DNA of 64,000 nt from Gilvimarinus xylanilyticus. Lineage in GTDB: Bacteria; Pseudomonadota; Gammaproteobacteria; Pseudomonadales; Cellvibrionaceae. A model generated the notes under the pieces. It had not been told where the DNA came from and made no database searches. It saw nothing but the letters and a program-made list of their open reading frames with translations. The first letter of the stretch is position 1; every line of letters starts with the position of its first letter. The stretch is from positions 248,001-312,000 of the forward strand of contig NZ_JAMFTH010000004.1 in assembly GCF_024195295.1 (NCBI RefSeq), given 5' to 3'. The position numbers were made by a program, and so were the translations under genes. Below, one piece after another: positions 1-7,772 of this stretch.

Positions 1-384
1 CTCGACGACGCCCCAGTCAGCGCACACAGTTTTAACGCGGTGGTGCTGCTGGTGGGCCAGGTACCCACCAATGAGTTGCGCGATCTGGCCGGTGAGACCG
101 CCCGCCAACTGCCCAATGTGCGCCAGGTACATAACGAGCTGATGGTGCAAGCGCCTATTTCTTTGCTGGCCGGCGCCAACGACAGCTGGCTAAGCACCAA
201 GATTCGCTCGAAGCTGCTCACCAACCGCGATATCGACAGTGGACGCGTACAGATCATTACTGAAAACAACACGGTTTATTTAATGGGCCTAGTCAGTCAC
301 GACGAAGCCGCAACGATTACCGATGTGGCGCGCCACACCGGCGGAGTGCAAAAAGTTGTCAGAGTGTTTGAATACATCGATTAA
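1..384 (+). CDS. dolP: BON-domain outer-membrane lipoprotein, DolP/YraP-like (5' end missing)
   Basis: The reading frame is open at the first base and ends with TAA at 382-384, so only the C-terminal part of the protein is present. The visible 127 residues cover the end of one BON domain (around VVLLVGQVPTNELRDLA) and a full second one (WLSTKIRSKLL, then VYLMGLVSHDEA and GVQKVVRVFEYID). Two BON domains in tandem are the build of DolP (YraP), a lipoprotein that binds anionic phospholipid and supports outer-membrane integrity. The signal peptide and lipobox lie outside the window, so the lipoprotein nature is inferred from the family. Other periplasmic BON proteins such as OsmY would be the alternative; the ending VVRVFEYID favours DolP. 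Confidence 0.8.
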   Translation, partial: LDDAPVSAHSFNAVVLLVGQVPTNELRDLAGETARQLPNVRQVHNELMVQAPISLLAGANDSWLSTKIRSKLLTNRDIDSGRVQIITENNTVYLMGLVSHDEAATITDVARHTGGVQKVVRVFEYID

Positions 385-406
385 CCCATAACGGCAGGGA
401 TAGAAC

Positions 407-1003
407 ATGGACATCAGTACAATCGTTTTTCTGGTTATTATCGCCGCGCTGGTGATTTACGCCATCAGCATTTACAACCAACTGGTCAGCTTAAAAAACC
501 GCTTTAAGAATGCCTTTGCGCAAATCGAGGTCCAACTAAAGCGACGCTACGACTTAATCCCCAACCTAGTGGAAACCGCCAAAGCCTATCTGTCCCACGA
601 GCGCGAAACCCTAGAGGCCGTCACCCAGGCTCGCAACCAGGCTATGGCCGGATTGCAAGCGGCCTCTAACGCGCCCGGCGATGCTGCCGCCATGCAGCAA
701 TTAGCCGGTGGCGAGAACGCTTTAGCCGGCGCCCTGGGCCGTTTAAATATGGTGATGGAAGCCTACCCCGACCTAAAAGCCTCAGCCAATATGCAACAGG
801 TGTCCGAAGAGCTTACCAGCACCGAAAACCGGATCGCTTTTGCCCGCCAGGCCTTCAACGATTCGGTGATGACCTATAACACCTACAAACAGAGCTTTCC
901 CCAAGTGGTACTGGCTGGAATGTTCGGCCACAAAGAAGACGCCAGCTTGCTCGAGTTTGATGACAGCGAGCAAATCAAAGAAGCACCCAAAGTTCAATTT
1001 TAA
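407..1003 (+). CDS. lemA: LemA family protein
   Basis: 198 residues. One N-terminal membrane helix (about residues 5-25) is followed by the helical LemA core, recognised by LKNRFKNAFAQIEVQLKRR, DLIPNLVETAKAY, the region YPDLKASANMQQVSEEL, and ENRIAFARQAFNDSV. The family is membrane anchored with the helical bundle facing the periplasm; its biochemical role is poorly known. It lies 14 bp upstream of an M48 peptidase gene on the same strand. LemA next to an M48 or HtpX-type protease is a recurrent pair, so the two probably act together in envelope protein quality control (inference). Length is normal for the family. Confidence 0.93.
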   Translation: MDISTIVFLVIIAALVIYAISIYNQLVSLKNRFKNAFAQIEVQLKRRYDLIPNLVETAKAYLSHERETLEAVTQARNQAMAGLQAASNAPGDAAAMQQLAGGENALAGALGRLNMVMEAYPDLKASANMQQVSEELTSTENRIAFARQAFNDSVMTYNTYKQSFPQVVLAGMFGHKEDASLLEFDDSEQIKEAPKVQF

Positions 1004-1017
1004 GCGCGTATAACAAG

Positions 1018-2949
1018 ATGGACTTTTTTCAGCAGCAAGACCTGGCCCGCCGCAATACTCGTAAGCTGGTGGGTCTGCTGCTACTGGCAATCCTATCGCT
1101 GGTTGCCGTCACCACCGCGCTGTTTATTTTTGTCACCTACTATTTGCAAACCGGCAACAGCCAATTTCAAATGCAGGCAGCAGGCTTAAGCCTGTGGCAA
1201 AAGATTGGCATGCTGATCGATTGGCAAACCATGAGCGGTATCGCCCTGGTGGTCATGACCGTGGTGTTTTTAGGTGGCGTATACAAGTATCTGCAGCTTA
1301 AACGCGGCGGTCGCGCCGTAGCGGAGGCGCTGGGTGGGCGCTTGATCAACACCGAAACCCGCGATTTTCACGAGCGTCAGCTACTTAATGTGGTCGAAGA
1401 AATGGCCATTGCCTCGGGCACTCAGGTGCCGCCGGTATACGTTATGGAAGAGTCTGCCATTAACGCCTTTGCCGCCGGCCACACACCACAAGATGCGGTT
1501 ATTGGCGTCACCCGTGGCTGCATTGAAAGCCTTAACCGCGACGAGCTGCAGGGGGTAATCGCCCACGAGTTCAGCCATATCTTTCACGGCGACATGCGGC
1601 TAAACATGCGCCTGGTCGCGCTGCTTAACGGCATATTATTGCTGGGGCTGATTGGCCACTTTATGATGCGCGGCGCCGCCTACCGCAGCATTGGCCGCTC
1701 CAGCCGCGATAACTCTCAGGCCGCGATTGTGGGCATTGGCCTCGCGCTGATGATTATCGGCTACGCCGGGACTTTTTTTGGCAATATCATCAAGGCCGCC
1801 GTCAGCCGTCAGCGCGAGTTTTTGGCCGATGCCTCGGCGGTGCAGTTTACCCGCGACAATAACGGCATTGCCGGAGCGCTTAAAAAAATTGGCGCCTCCA
1901 GCGCCGGCAGCAAACTCGAGGCTGAGCACAGTGCCGAATTCAGCCATATGTATTTTGGTCAGGGGGTAAAAACTGCCTTTAGCGGGCTGATGGCAACCCA
2001 CCCACCCCTGGGCGAGCGCATCACGCGCATCCAGCCCGACTGGGACGGCAGCTATGAGACGGTTACCCGCGATGAAACACCCCAAGAACAAGAAACCGCC
2101 AGCGAGCAAAGCGACCCACCCGACCACCTAATGAAAGCCGCCATTTTAGCGGGGGCTTTCGGCCATATAGGTCAGCCCACTACCGGCCACCTAAATGCCG
2201 CGCAGAAAATTCTCGCGCAAATTCCCGAGGCGCTGCGCGCGGCGGCCCACGAATCCTACGGCGCCCGGGCAATTATTTTTGGCCTGCTGCTGGATAACGA
2301 TGCGGGCATCCGCGAGCAACAGTGGGACCTACTGCAACAACACTACGCAGCCGCCGAGCTAACGCAATTAAAAGCCACCGCCCTGGCCAGCGCCAAGCTC
2401 GACACAGACTTGCGCCTGCCCTTAATCGAGCTGGCCACCCCGGCGCTTAAAGAGCTAAGCGACTCCCAGCAAGCCACCTTTTTGGCCGCCATCGACGCCC
2501 TGATTGAAGCGGACCGCAAAACCAGTCTAAGCGAGTGGATTATCCGCCGCCTGATCAGTCATCCGCTAAGCGACAACCAGGATTTTTCCCGAAACTTAAA
2601 TCTGCGTCAGCAGCGCAACGAATGCGCGACCCTTTTAAGCCTATTGGCCCTGGCGGGCAATACCGCTCAAACCGCCCGAGAACAGGCGTTTAGCGCCGCC
2701 GCCCAAGCTCTGCGCCTAGGCGAGCTAACCCTGTTAACCGGTAAAGAGCTGTCCATTACTCAGCTTGATACCGCCATCGACAAGCTGCAAAAAGTAAAAC
2801 CTTTGCAAAAACCCGCACTATTAAAAGCGATGAGCCTGTGTATCGAGCAAGACGGCGTTGTCACCTCCCGCGAGGCCGAGCTGCTGCGCACCATAGCCAC
2901 CTGCCTGGACTGCCCGGTACCGCCGCTGAGTGGTGAGTATCAGGGTTAA
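1018..2949 (+). CDS. M48 family zinc metallopeptidase with C-terminal extension
   Basis: 643 residues, much longer than HtpX (about 290). Two N-terminal membrane helices (about residues 17-43 and 70-90) precede the peptidase domain. The zinc site is HEFSH at residues 183-187 followed by GD, and the third ligand region is SRQREFLADASAV near residue 266, with two further membrane helices in between (about 202-222 and 237-260). After residue ~360 comes an extra helical region of about 280 residues; its end (CIEQDGVVTSREAELLRTIA) resembles TerB-type helical domains, a guess from pattern only. It follows lemA by 14 bp, so the two are likely cotranscribed. Likely role: membrane-bound endopeptidase for damaged membrane proteins. 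Confidence 0.88.
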   Translation: MDFFQQQDLARRNTRKLVGLLLLAILSLVAVTTALFIFVTYYLQTGNSQFQMQAAGLSLWQKIGMLIDWQTMSGIALVVMTVVFLGGVYKYLQLKRGGRAVAEALGGRLINTETRDFHERQLLNVVEEMAIASGTQVPPVYVMEESAINAFAAGHTPQDAVIGVTRGCIESLNRDELQGVIAHEFSHIFHGDMRLNMRLVALLNGILLLGLIGHFMMRGAAYRSIGRSSRDNSQAAIVGIGLALMIIGYAGTFFGNIIKAAVSRQREFLADASAVQFTRDNNGIAGALKKIGASSAGSKLEAEHSAEFSHMYFGQGVKTAFSGLMATHPPLGERITRIQPDWDGSYETVTRDETPQEQETASEQSDPPDHLMKAAILAGAFGHIGQPTTGHLNAAQKILAQIPEALRAAAHESYGARAIIFGLLLDNDAGIREQQWDLLQQHYAAAELTQLKATALASAKLDTDLRLPLIELATPALKELSDSQQATFLAAIDALIEADRKTSLSEWIIRRLISHPLSDNQDFSRNLNLRQQRNECATLLSLLALAGNTAQTAREQAFSAAAQALRLGELTLLTGKELSITQLDTAIDKLQKVKPLQKPALLKAMSLCIEQDGVVTSREAELLRTIATCLDCPVPPLSGEYQG

Positions 2950-2984
2950 CGGTAAAACTGAGATCGTCCTTTCACATCCTTGTG

Positions 2985-3083
2985 CCCGTGTCGCCGAGCA
3001 ACCAGCCCGACTTCGCAAAGCCACCTTGATCTCGGAAAGTCCTAAAAACCAGAGGCAATTCTGGATTAATAGAGATGCCCTTA
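2985..3083. repeat. Half copy of the IS5-like MITE
   Basis: About 100 bp matching, in inverted orientation and with scattered mismatches, the left part of the element at 7485-7753. Shared blocks include the tract resembling CTTGATCTCGGAAAG and the terminal CTGGATTAATAGAG(A/G)TGCCCTT. Only one end is recognisable, so this is a truncated or decayed copy. It sits in the gap between the M48 gene and the aminotransferase gene, and the likely promoter of the latter begins at its outer edge. Confidence 0.7.
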
Positions 3084-3109
3084 AATCTTACCGCTCAGGG
3101 CGCTATAAT
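3081..3109 (+). promoter_or_regulatory. Possible sigma-70 promoter for the aminotransferase
   Basis: A perfect TATAAT lies at 3104-3109. A weak -35 candidate TTAAAT at 3081-3086 is 17 bp upstream and overlaps the outer end of the MITE half copy. The start codon is about 50 bp downstream. This is a motif match only. Confidence 0.35.
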
Positions 3110-3157
3110 ATCGCCACCTGCGCCTGCGTGCGCTTAATCAACATTTGAGGTGACCCC

Positions 3158-4435
3158 TTGCGAATCGATCAAGCCACCCCCGAACAATTACGTGAATGGG
3201 AAGCACAGCTGAGCAAAGACTATGACGCCATCGTCGGTAAAAAACTCAGTCTGGATGTGACCCGCGGTAAACCTTCGGCCGATCAACTGTCTCTGTCCGA
3301 CGAACTGGACGGCATTCTGGCGGGCAATTACATTGCCGAGAGTGGAGTAGACACTCGCAACTACGGCGGCATCGACGGTATTCCCGAGGCCAAGCGCTTG
3401 GGCTCCGATTTAATGGGTGTGCCTGCCGACAACATTTTGGTGGGCGGCAACGCCAGTCTGACACTGATGCACCAAACCATGTTGGCGGCCTACCAGTTCG
3501 GCCTCACCGGTACGTCCAGTGCCTGGAAAAATGTCGACTCACCTAAGGTCATCTGCCCCGTGCCCGGATACGATCGCCACTTTACCGTGTGCGAACAATT
3601 GGGCATTGAAATGATTACCGCGCCTATGACCGCCGACGGCCCGGATATGGACGCCGTCGAAGCGCTGATTAAAGCCGACCCCAATATTCGCGGCATGTGG
3701 TGTGTGCCCAAATACTCCAACCCCACCGGAGTGGTTTACAGCGACGCCACCGTCGAGCGTATCGCCAAGCTTGGGCTAATCGCCCACGAGGATTTCCGGG
3801 TATTTTGGGACAACGCCTACGCGGTGCACGATTTGAACGACAACCCGCAGCAACTAGCCTCAGTGTTTGACTTGTGCGCCAAGCACGGCACTGATAACAC
3901 CGTGATTCAGTTTGCCTCTACCTCAAAGATCACCCACGCCGGGGCCGGCGTCGCCTTTACCGCTGCCAGCAGCGCCAACCTGACCGGCTTAAAAGCCTTT
4001 TTGGGTGCCTGCACTATTGGTCCGGACAAGGTTAATCAATTGCGCCATGCGCGCTTTCTGCCCAACCGCGACGCCCTGATGAGCCACATGAAAAAGCATG
4101 CCGAACTGCTGCAACCGCGCTTCGATGCCGTGCTGAGCGCCCTGCAAGAGGCCTTTGGCGACTCTGATTTGGGCAGCTGGGAAGAGCCCGCCGGTGGTTA
4201 CTTTGTCTCATTTGATACGCGCCCCGGCTGTGCCCGCGAAACCGTGCGCCTGGCGGCCGAGGCCGGGGTAAAGCTGACCCCCGCCGGGGCCACCTTCCCC
4301 TACGGCAAAGACCCCGAAGACCGCAATATTCGTATTGCGCCCTCGGTACCGGCCGTGGAGGAAGTAGTCGGTGCAATGGAAGTGTTTGTGGTGTGCGTTA
4401 AGCTCGCCTCGGTTAGACAAGCTCTGGCCGCGTAA
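3158..4435 (+). CDS. PLP-dependent aminotransferase (class I fold, type Ic aspartate aminotransferase-like)
   Basis: 425 residues reading from a TTG start at 3158; the choice rests on a good Shine-Dalgarno (GAGG at 3147-3150) 7 bp upstream. The N-terminal LDVTRGKPSADQL and NYGGIDGIPEAKRL are typical of the aminotransferase subfamily annotated as type Ic aspartate aminotransferase. The PLP-binding lysine is Lys257 in FASTSKITHAGAGV. VPKYSNPTGVVYS is the conserved substrate/cofactor loop, and RIAPSVP near the end carries the carboxylate-binding arginine. The real amino donor cannot be read from the sequence. It stands alone, with its own promoter region and a strong terminator. Confidence 0.85.
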   Translation: MRIDQATPEQLREWEAQLSKDYDAIVGKKLSLDVTRGKPSADQLSLSDELDGILAGNYIAESGVDTRNYGGIDGIPEAKRLGSDLMGVPADNILVGGNASLTLMHQTMLAAYQFGLTGTSSAWKNVDSPKVICPVPGYDRHFTVCEQLGIEMITAPMTADGPDMDAVEALIKADPNIRGMWCVPKYSNPTGVVYSDATVERIAKLGLIAHEDFRVFWDNAYAVHDLNDNPQQLASVFDLCAKHGTDNTVIQFASTSKITHAGAGVAFTAASSANLTGLKAFLGACTIGPDKVNQLRHARFLPNRDALMSHMKKHAELLQPRFDAVLSALQEAFGDSDLGSWEEPAGGYFVSFDTRPGCARETVRLAAEAGVKLTPAGATFPYGKDPEDRNIRIAPSVPAVEEVVGAMEVFVVCVKLASVRQALAA

Positions 4436-4452
4436 AAGCGACATCGGCCCAT

Positions 4453-4489
4453 AAAAAGCCCCCGCAGGCACAGCTTGCGGGGGCTTTTT
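4453..4489 (+). terminator. Rho-independent terminator after the aminotransferase
   Basis: Perfect hairpin with arms AAAGCCCCCGCA and TGCGGGGGCTTT separated by a 9-nt loop and followed by a T run, 18 bp after the stop codon. Confidence 0.9.
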
Positions 4490-4513
4490 ATTCGCACCCA
4501 AAAGTCAGACATA

Positions 4514-4541
4514 AAAAAACCACCCGAAGGTGGTTTTTTTG
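4514..4541 (-). terminator. Rho-independent terminator after exbD
   Basis: A short hairpin (AAAAAACCACC / GGTGGTTTTTT) with a 4-6 nt loop, flanked by A on one side and T on the other, so it can work both ways. It lies about 15 bp beyond the stop codon of the minus-strand exbD. Confidence 0.85.
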
Positions 4542-4556
4542 AGCCAAGCCGAGCGA

Positions 4557-4982
4557 TTAATTCTCGGTGGGTACCAGCACAACACTGGGGGCTTTTGCAG
4601 CGCGGGCGGCATCGGCCACGGCAACGTAAACACCGGCATCGGCTTGCTCATCCGCCTGGATGATAACCGCAGCCTTGGGCAGCTCGGCGCGCATTTGCGC
4701 AATGTTAGAACGCACAGAGGCTTCATCGATACGACGCAGACCGCTTTCACCGAACATCCAAATCTGGTTATCAGCGCTGATTTGCACCAGAATGTTCGGA
4801 TCCGCGTTGGGCGGTGGTGGCTCGTCGTTCTCTTCGGGAACATTCACATCAAGACCAATCTCTTTAACAAACGACGCGGTTACAATAAAGAAGATCAGCA
4901 TGATAAACACGACGTCCAACATGGGCGTCAGATCGATATCGTTACTTTCCTCAGAGTTACGGTTTCTCTTTCTACGACTCAC
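4557..4982 (-). CDS. exbD: ExbD/TolR family biopolymer transport protein
   Basis: About 141 residues from a GTG start at 4982, chosen because GGGAG lies 8 bp upstream and because the family normally begins just before the basic stretch SRRKRNRN; an ATG at 4997 gives five more residues but has no ribosome site. The core DIDLTPMLDVVFIMLIFFIV is the single membrane helix with the proton-carrying Asp of ExbD. The periplasmic part (VQISADNQIWMFGES, AAVIIQADEQADAGVYV) is normal. ExbD works with ExbB and TonB to energise outer-membrane receptors. No exbB is adjacent, and the nearest TonB-like gene (10292) is unusual, so its partners are probably elsewhere. Confidence 0.92.
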   Translation of the reverse strand: MSRRKRNRNSEESNDIDLTPMLDVVFIMLIFFIVTASFVKEIGLDVNVPEENDEPPPPNADPNILVQISADNQIWMFGESGLRRIDEASVRSNIAQMRAELPKAAVIIQADEQADAGVYVAVADAARAAKAPSVVLVPTEN

Positions 4983-5198
4983 CGTACACACTCCCATTAT
5001 TATGCTAGTGGATGTTCAGTAAACCTGTGATCAATGGGCCCAAGCCACAGATTGTTGGCCCTCTGCACCCCGGATTCACAGATCCACTCATATTTGAGCC
5101 GCCAATACTACCAGCTTGTTATGGCGCTGACTAACCCATTTAGTGACTTTTTTAGGGCAAATATTCGTAAAGTGACCCTTTCTGGCACCGCCTCCTGC

Positions 5199-6263
5199 TC
5201 AATTATCGAACAACCCCGCCTGGCGCGGCTCTGGGGCCTGGTGCCGGGGTGTCACCCGCAACCCAACCCCCAGCAGGCGAACTTTCTGCTGGCCACGCCC
5301 CAAAGCCTCGGCCAGCAACGGCTGCAGAGCGCGGGCATCCCATTCGGTGCCGACGCGCTCAACCGTGGTTTGCGCAAAGTCGGCAAACTTTACCTTTACA
5401 AAGCCTTTGCTCACACGGTAATTCCCTTCCAGGCGCGCCAATCTTGGCTGCAATCGCTGCCACAACTCGGGCAGCTGATCGTAGCACGACTGCTGGCCCA
5501 CCAAATCCTGAGCAAAGGTGCGCTCCACACTAACGGATTTACGCTCGCGCTCAACCTTAACCGGGCGATGGTCAATGCCCCGCGAGCAATCGTAAAGGCG
5601 CTCACCGAAACGCCCGAAGTGCTCCGCCAGCTCTTCGCGACTAAAACCCTGCAACTGTCCACAGGTACTTACCCCTAAAAACTGGAGCTGCTGATGAGTG
5701 ACCCGCCCCACTCCAGGTATAACCTTGACCGGCAAGTCATGCATAAACCGGCTGACCTCTGACTCGCGAACCTGAAATAAACCATCGGGCTTGCGCCAGT
5801 CGCTGGCGACCTTAGCGAGAAATTTGTTGGGCGCTACACCGGCCGACACAGTAATGCCCAGCTCGGCCTGCACGCGGGCGCGAATGCTCTGGGCAATGTC
5901 GCGCGCCCGATTTTCATCTTGCGCTACAGCGCTCACATCCAAAAAAGCTTCATCCACCGACAGGGGTTCAATCAACTCGCTGTAGTCTTTAAAAATGGCC
6001 ATCATGCTCGCCGACACATCGCGGTATAAATCCATCTGATGCGGCAAGAGAATCAGCCCCGGACATAACCTTAGCGCCTGACCTGTTGCCATGGCCGAGC
6101 GCACCCCAAATTTGCGCGCAGGATAATTACAGGTAGAGATAACCCCCCGTGCCTGAGTACTGCCGCCAATCGCAATCGGTCGCTCGCGCAAATCGGGGCG
6201 CTCGCGCATTTCAATCGCGGCAAAAAAACAATCGGCATCTAAATGTATGATTCGCGCGCTCAC
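5199..6263 (-). CDS. dinB: DNA polymerase IV (Y-family)
   Basis: 354 residues from GTG at 6263. The catalytic acidic residues are Asp9 (HLDADCF) and Asp104-Glu105 (SVDEAFLD). Phe13 occupies the steric-gate position. ITVSAGVAPNKFLAKVASDW and the helix-hairpin-helix region (VIPGVGRVTHQQL) are typical of Pol IV, followed by the little-finger domain (KSVSVERTFAQDL). It performs error-prone translesion synthesis. A LexA-type box lies just upstream, so it should be induced by DNA damage. The C-terminus lacks an obvious QLxLF clamp-binding motif, but the ending RQAGLFDN may serve that role. Confidence 0.96.
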   Translation of the reverse strand: MSARIIHLDADCFFAAIEMRERPDLRERPIAIGGSTQARGVISTCNYPARKFGVRSAMATGQALRLCPGLILLPHQMDLYRDVSASMMAIFKDYSELIEPLSVDEAFLDVSAVAQDENRARDIAQSIRARVQAELGITVSAGVAPNKFLAKVASDWRKPDGLFQVRESEVSRFMHDLPVKVIPGVGRVTHQQLQFLGVSTCGQLQGFSREELAEHFGRFGERLYDCSRGIDHRPVKVERERKSVSVERTFAQDLVGQQSCYDQLPELWQRLQPRLARLEGNYRVSKGFVKVKFADFAQTTVERVGTEWDARALQPLLAEALGRGQQKVRLLGVGLRVTPRHQAPEPRQAGLFDN

Positions 6264-6278
6264 GACACACCCACACCA

Positions 6279-6294
6279 CTGTACATAAAGTCAG
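6279..6294 (-). promoter_or_regulatory. LexA (SOS) operator upstream of dinB
   Basis: A CTG-N10-CAG palindrome (CTGTACATAAAGTCAG), one base away from the CTGT-N8-ACAG consensus, ending 15 bp before the dinB GTG start. Position and gene identity support an SOS box. Confidence 0.75.
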
Positions 6295-6645
6295 TATAAA
6301 CGCTCGATTTTATAAAAGGCACCCCTGGCTGGTTTCTCATGAGATCGGGGCATTTTTAATTCTCGCGGGCAAAAATTTAACAACCATCACCACTAAACCC
6401 AAAAAAGATAAGTGACGAAAAAACTGATGGCATACTCAGCATTTTTACGTTTCAGAAAGATTTTTTAACTTTTTTGCCCAAATTTGTTTAAAAAATCCAG
6501 GAAAAAGACGTTTTAATTGCGTAAATCAACACCTTTAAGTAAAAAATGTCGTAAAATAACGGTAGTTCGTCGGCTACAGGCAAAGTCTTACCGCCGAATC
6601 TCATTTTGTTTACTTTTTTGTTCACAACAATAAAGGAAGCTCACC
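6295..6645 (+). other. AT-rich intergenic region upstream of the histone-like gene
   Basis: About 350 bp with no plausible gene. It is strikingly AT-rich with many A and T runs, unlike the flanking coding DNA, and must carry the promoter of the Lys/Ala-rich protein at 6646. A weak promoter-like pair (TTGCGT around 6517 with TAAAAA 17 bp on) is present. AAGGA about 9 bp before the ATG is the ribosome binding site. Confidence 0.5.
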
Positions 6646-7419
6646 ATGGCTGCTCGTAAAACTAAAGCTGTAAATACAGTTGATCAATTGGAAAAACAAC
6701 TGGCTCAGCTGCAAGACCAACTGAGTAAAGCTCGCGCTGCAGAGGAAAAAACTGCGGCAAAAGCTGTTGAAACCCAACAAAAAGCTGTAACCAAAGCCAG
6801 CAAAGCTTTGCAGACAGCCAAAAACAAATTGGCCACCGCCAAGAAAAAGAAAACCCCTGCAGCGGCTAAGCAAGTTGCCACTGCCAATGCCGCGGTTAAA
6901 AAAGCCCAGGCCGATGCTACCACAGCGCGCCAGCAATTAGCCGCCGCCAAGCAAGAGTTGGCCAGCGTTAAAGCGGCAAACAAAGCGGCTAAGCAACAAG
7001 ACGCCGCCCTGGCTAAAGCGCAGCGCGAGCTGGCTAAAAAGCAGAAAGCTGCCGATCGCAAAGCCGCCGCCAAAGCTAAAGCCGCTGCCAAAAAAGCCGC
7101 TGTACGTCAGAAAGCCGCTGACCGTAAGGCCGCCGCTAAAGCCAAATTAGCCGCTAAAAAAGCTGCTGCTAAAGCTAAAGCCGCTGCCAAAAAAGCCGCT
7201 GCCAAGCAAAAAGCGGCCGAGAAGAAGGCTGCTGCCAAAGCTAAGGCCGCGGCTAAAAAAGCCGCCGCCAAAAGCAAAGCGGCTGCTAAGAAAAGCACTG
7301 CCCGCAAAGCCAAGGCACCCGCTAAGCGCACCACCGCAGCGAAAAAAGCGCCCGCCAAACGCGCAACCACTGCTAAAAAAGCGCCAGCTAAGCGCGGCCG
7401 TAAGCCTAAGGCTCAGTAA
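6646..7419 (+). CDS. Lys/Ala-rich histone H1-like / AlgP-like DNA-binding protein
   Basis: 257 residues. Residues 10-115 form a coiled coil (VDQLEKQLAQLQDQLSKA and similar heptads). From about residue 120 to the end the protein is almost only Lys and Ala with Arg and Gln, as repeated KAAAKAKAAAKKAAAKQK-type units, ending in PAKRTTAAKKAPAKR repeats and RGRKPKAQ. The tail resembles eukaryotic linker histone H1 and the AlgP protein of Pseudomonas, which binds DNA upstream of alginate genes. It would condense or bridge DNA; whether it controls the polysaccharide genes here is unknown. It is monocistronic, with a terminator close behind. The repeats make it prone to length change between strains. 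Confidence 0.8.
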   Translation: MAARKTKAVNTVDQLEKQLAQLQDQLSKARAAEEKTAAKAVETQQKAVTKASKALQTAKNKLATAKKKKTPAAAKQVATANAAVKKAQADATTARQQLAAAKQELASVKAANKAAKQQDAALAKAQRELAKKQKAADRKAAAKAKAAAKKAAVRQKAADRKAAAKAKLAAKKAAAKAKAAAKKAAAKQKAAEKKAAAKAKAAAKKAAAKSKAAAKKSTARKAKAPAKRTTAAKKAPAKRATTAKKAPAKRGRKPKAQ

Positions 7420-7444
7420 TAGCCCAGGGTTTAACAACCGGCAC

Positions 7445-7480
7445 AAAAAGGCCAGCGCAATGAATTGCGCTGGCCTTTTT
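7445..7480 (+). terminator. Rho-independent terminator after the histone-like gene
   Basis: Hairpin with arms AAAAAGGCCAGCGCAA and TTGCGCTGGCCTTTTT around a 4-nt loop, 25 bp after the stop codon. Confidence 0.92.
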
Positions 7481-7484
7481 ATTA

Positions 7485-7753
7485 AAGGGCACCTCTATTA
7501 ATCCAGAGTTGCCTCTGGCTTTCAGGCCTTTCCGAGATCAAGGCGGCTTTGCGACGTCGGGCTGCTTGCCCGCCGAGTGAAGCCAACACAGAGATCGGGA
7601 AGCCCTGAAAGCCCCGAAGGGCGCGGCCAAAACGCCCATCCGCTGTGTTGCTCTTCTTGCTAAGGGCTACGGCCATTAGCGGCGAAGAGCGCCGTGCGGT
7701 GTGAACGTTTTGGACTCGCGCAGAGACAATTCTGGATTAATAGAGGTGCCCTT
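7485..7753. mobile_element. IS5-like miniature inverted-repeat element (MITE), about 269 bp
   Basis: The ends are inverted repeats: AAGGGCACCTCTATTAATCC reads inward from both sides, with 23 bp perfect and near-identity to about 32 bp. If the element starts at the second A, the flanking tetranucleotides are TTAA and TTAG, fitting the YTAR target duplication of IS5-group elements; a TA duplication is the alternative reading. No transposase ORF fits inside. It inserted directly behind the histone-like gene's terminator. A further end fragment follows at 7756-7771, and a half copy lies at 2985-3083. Confidence 0.72.
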
Positions 7754-7755
7754 TA

Positions 7756-7772
7756 GAGCACCTCTATTAATC
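7756..7772. repeat. Remnant MITE end
   Basis: GAGCACCTCTATTAATC, nearly identical to the terminal repeat of the adjacent MITE and in the same orientation as its left end. It contains the stop codon of the minus-strand gene at 7767, so an older copy probably reshaped that gene's 3' end. Confidence 0.55.

Noticed and set aside
5034-5678. A 214-residue plus-strand ORF over the 3' half of dinB
   Set aside because: It lies antisense to well-conserved DinB coding sequence and resembles no protein.
6705-7446. Several minus-strand Ala/Leu-rich ORFs opposite the histone-like gene
   Set aside because: Low-complexity GCT/AAA coding sequence leaves the opposite frames open. They have no start signals or family resemblance.
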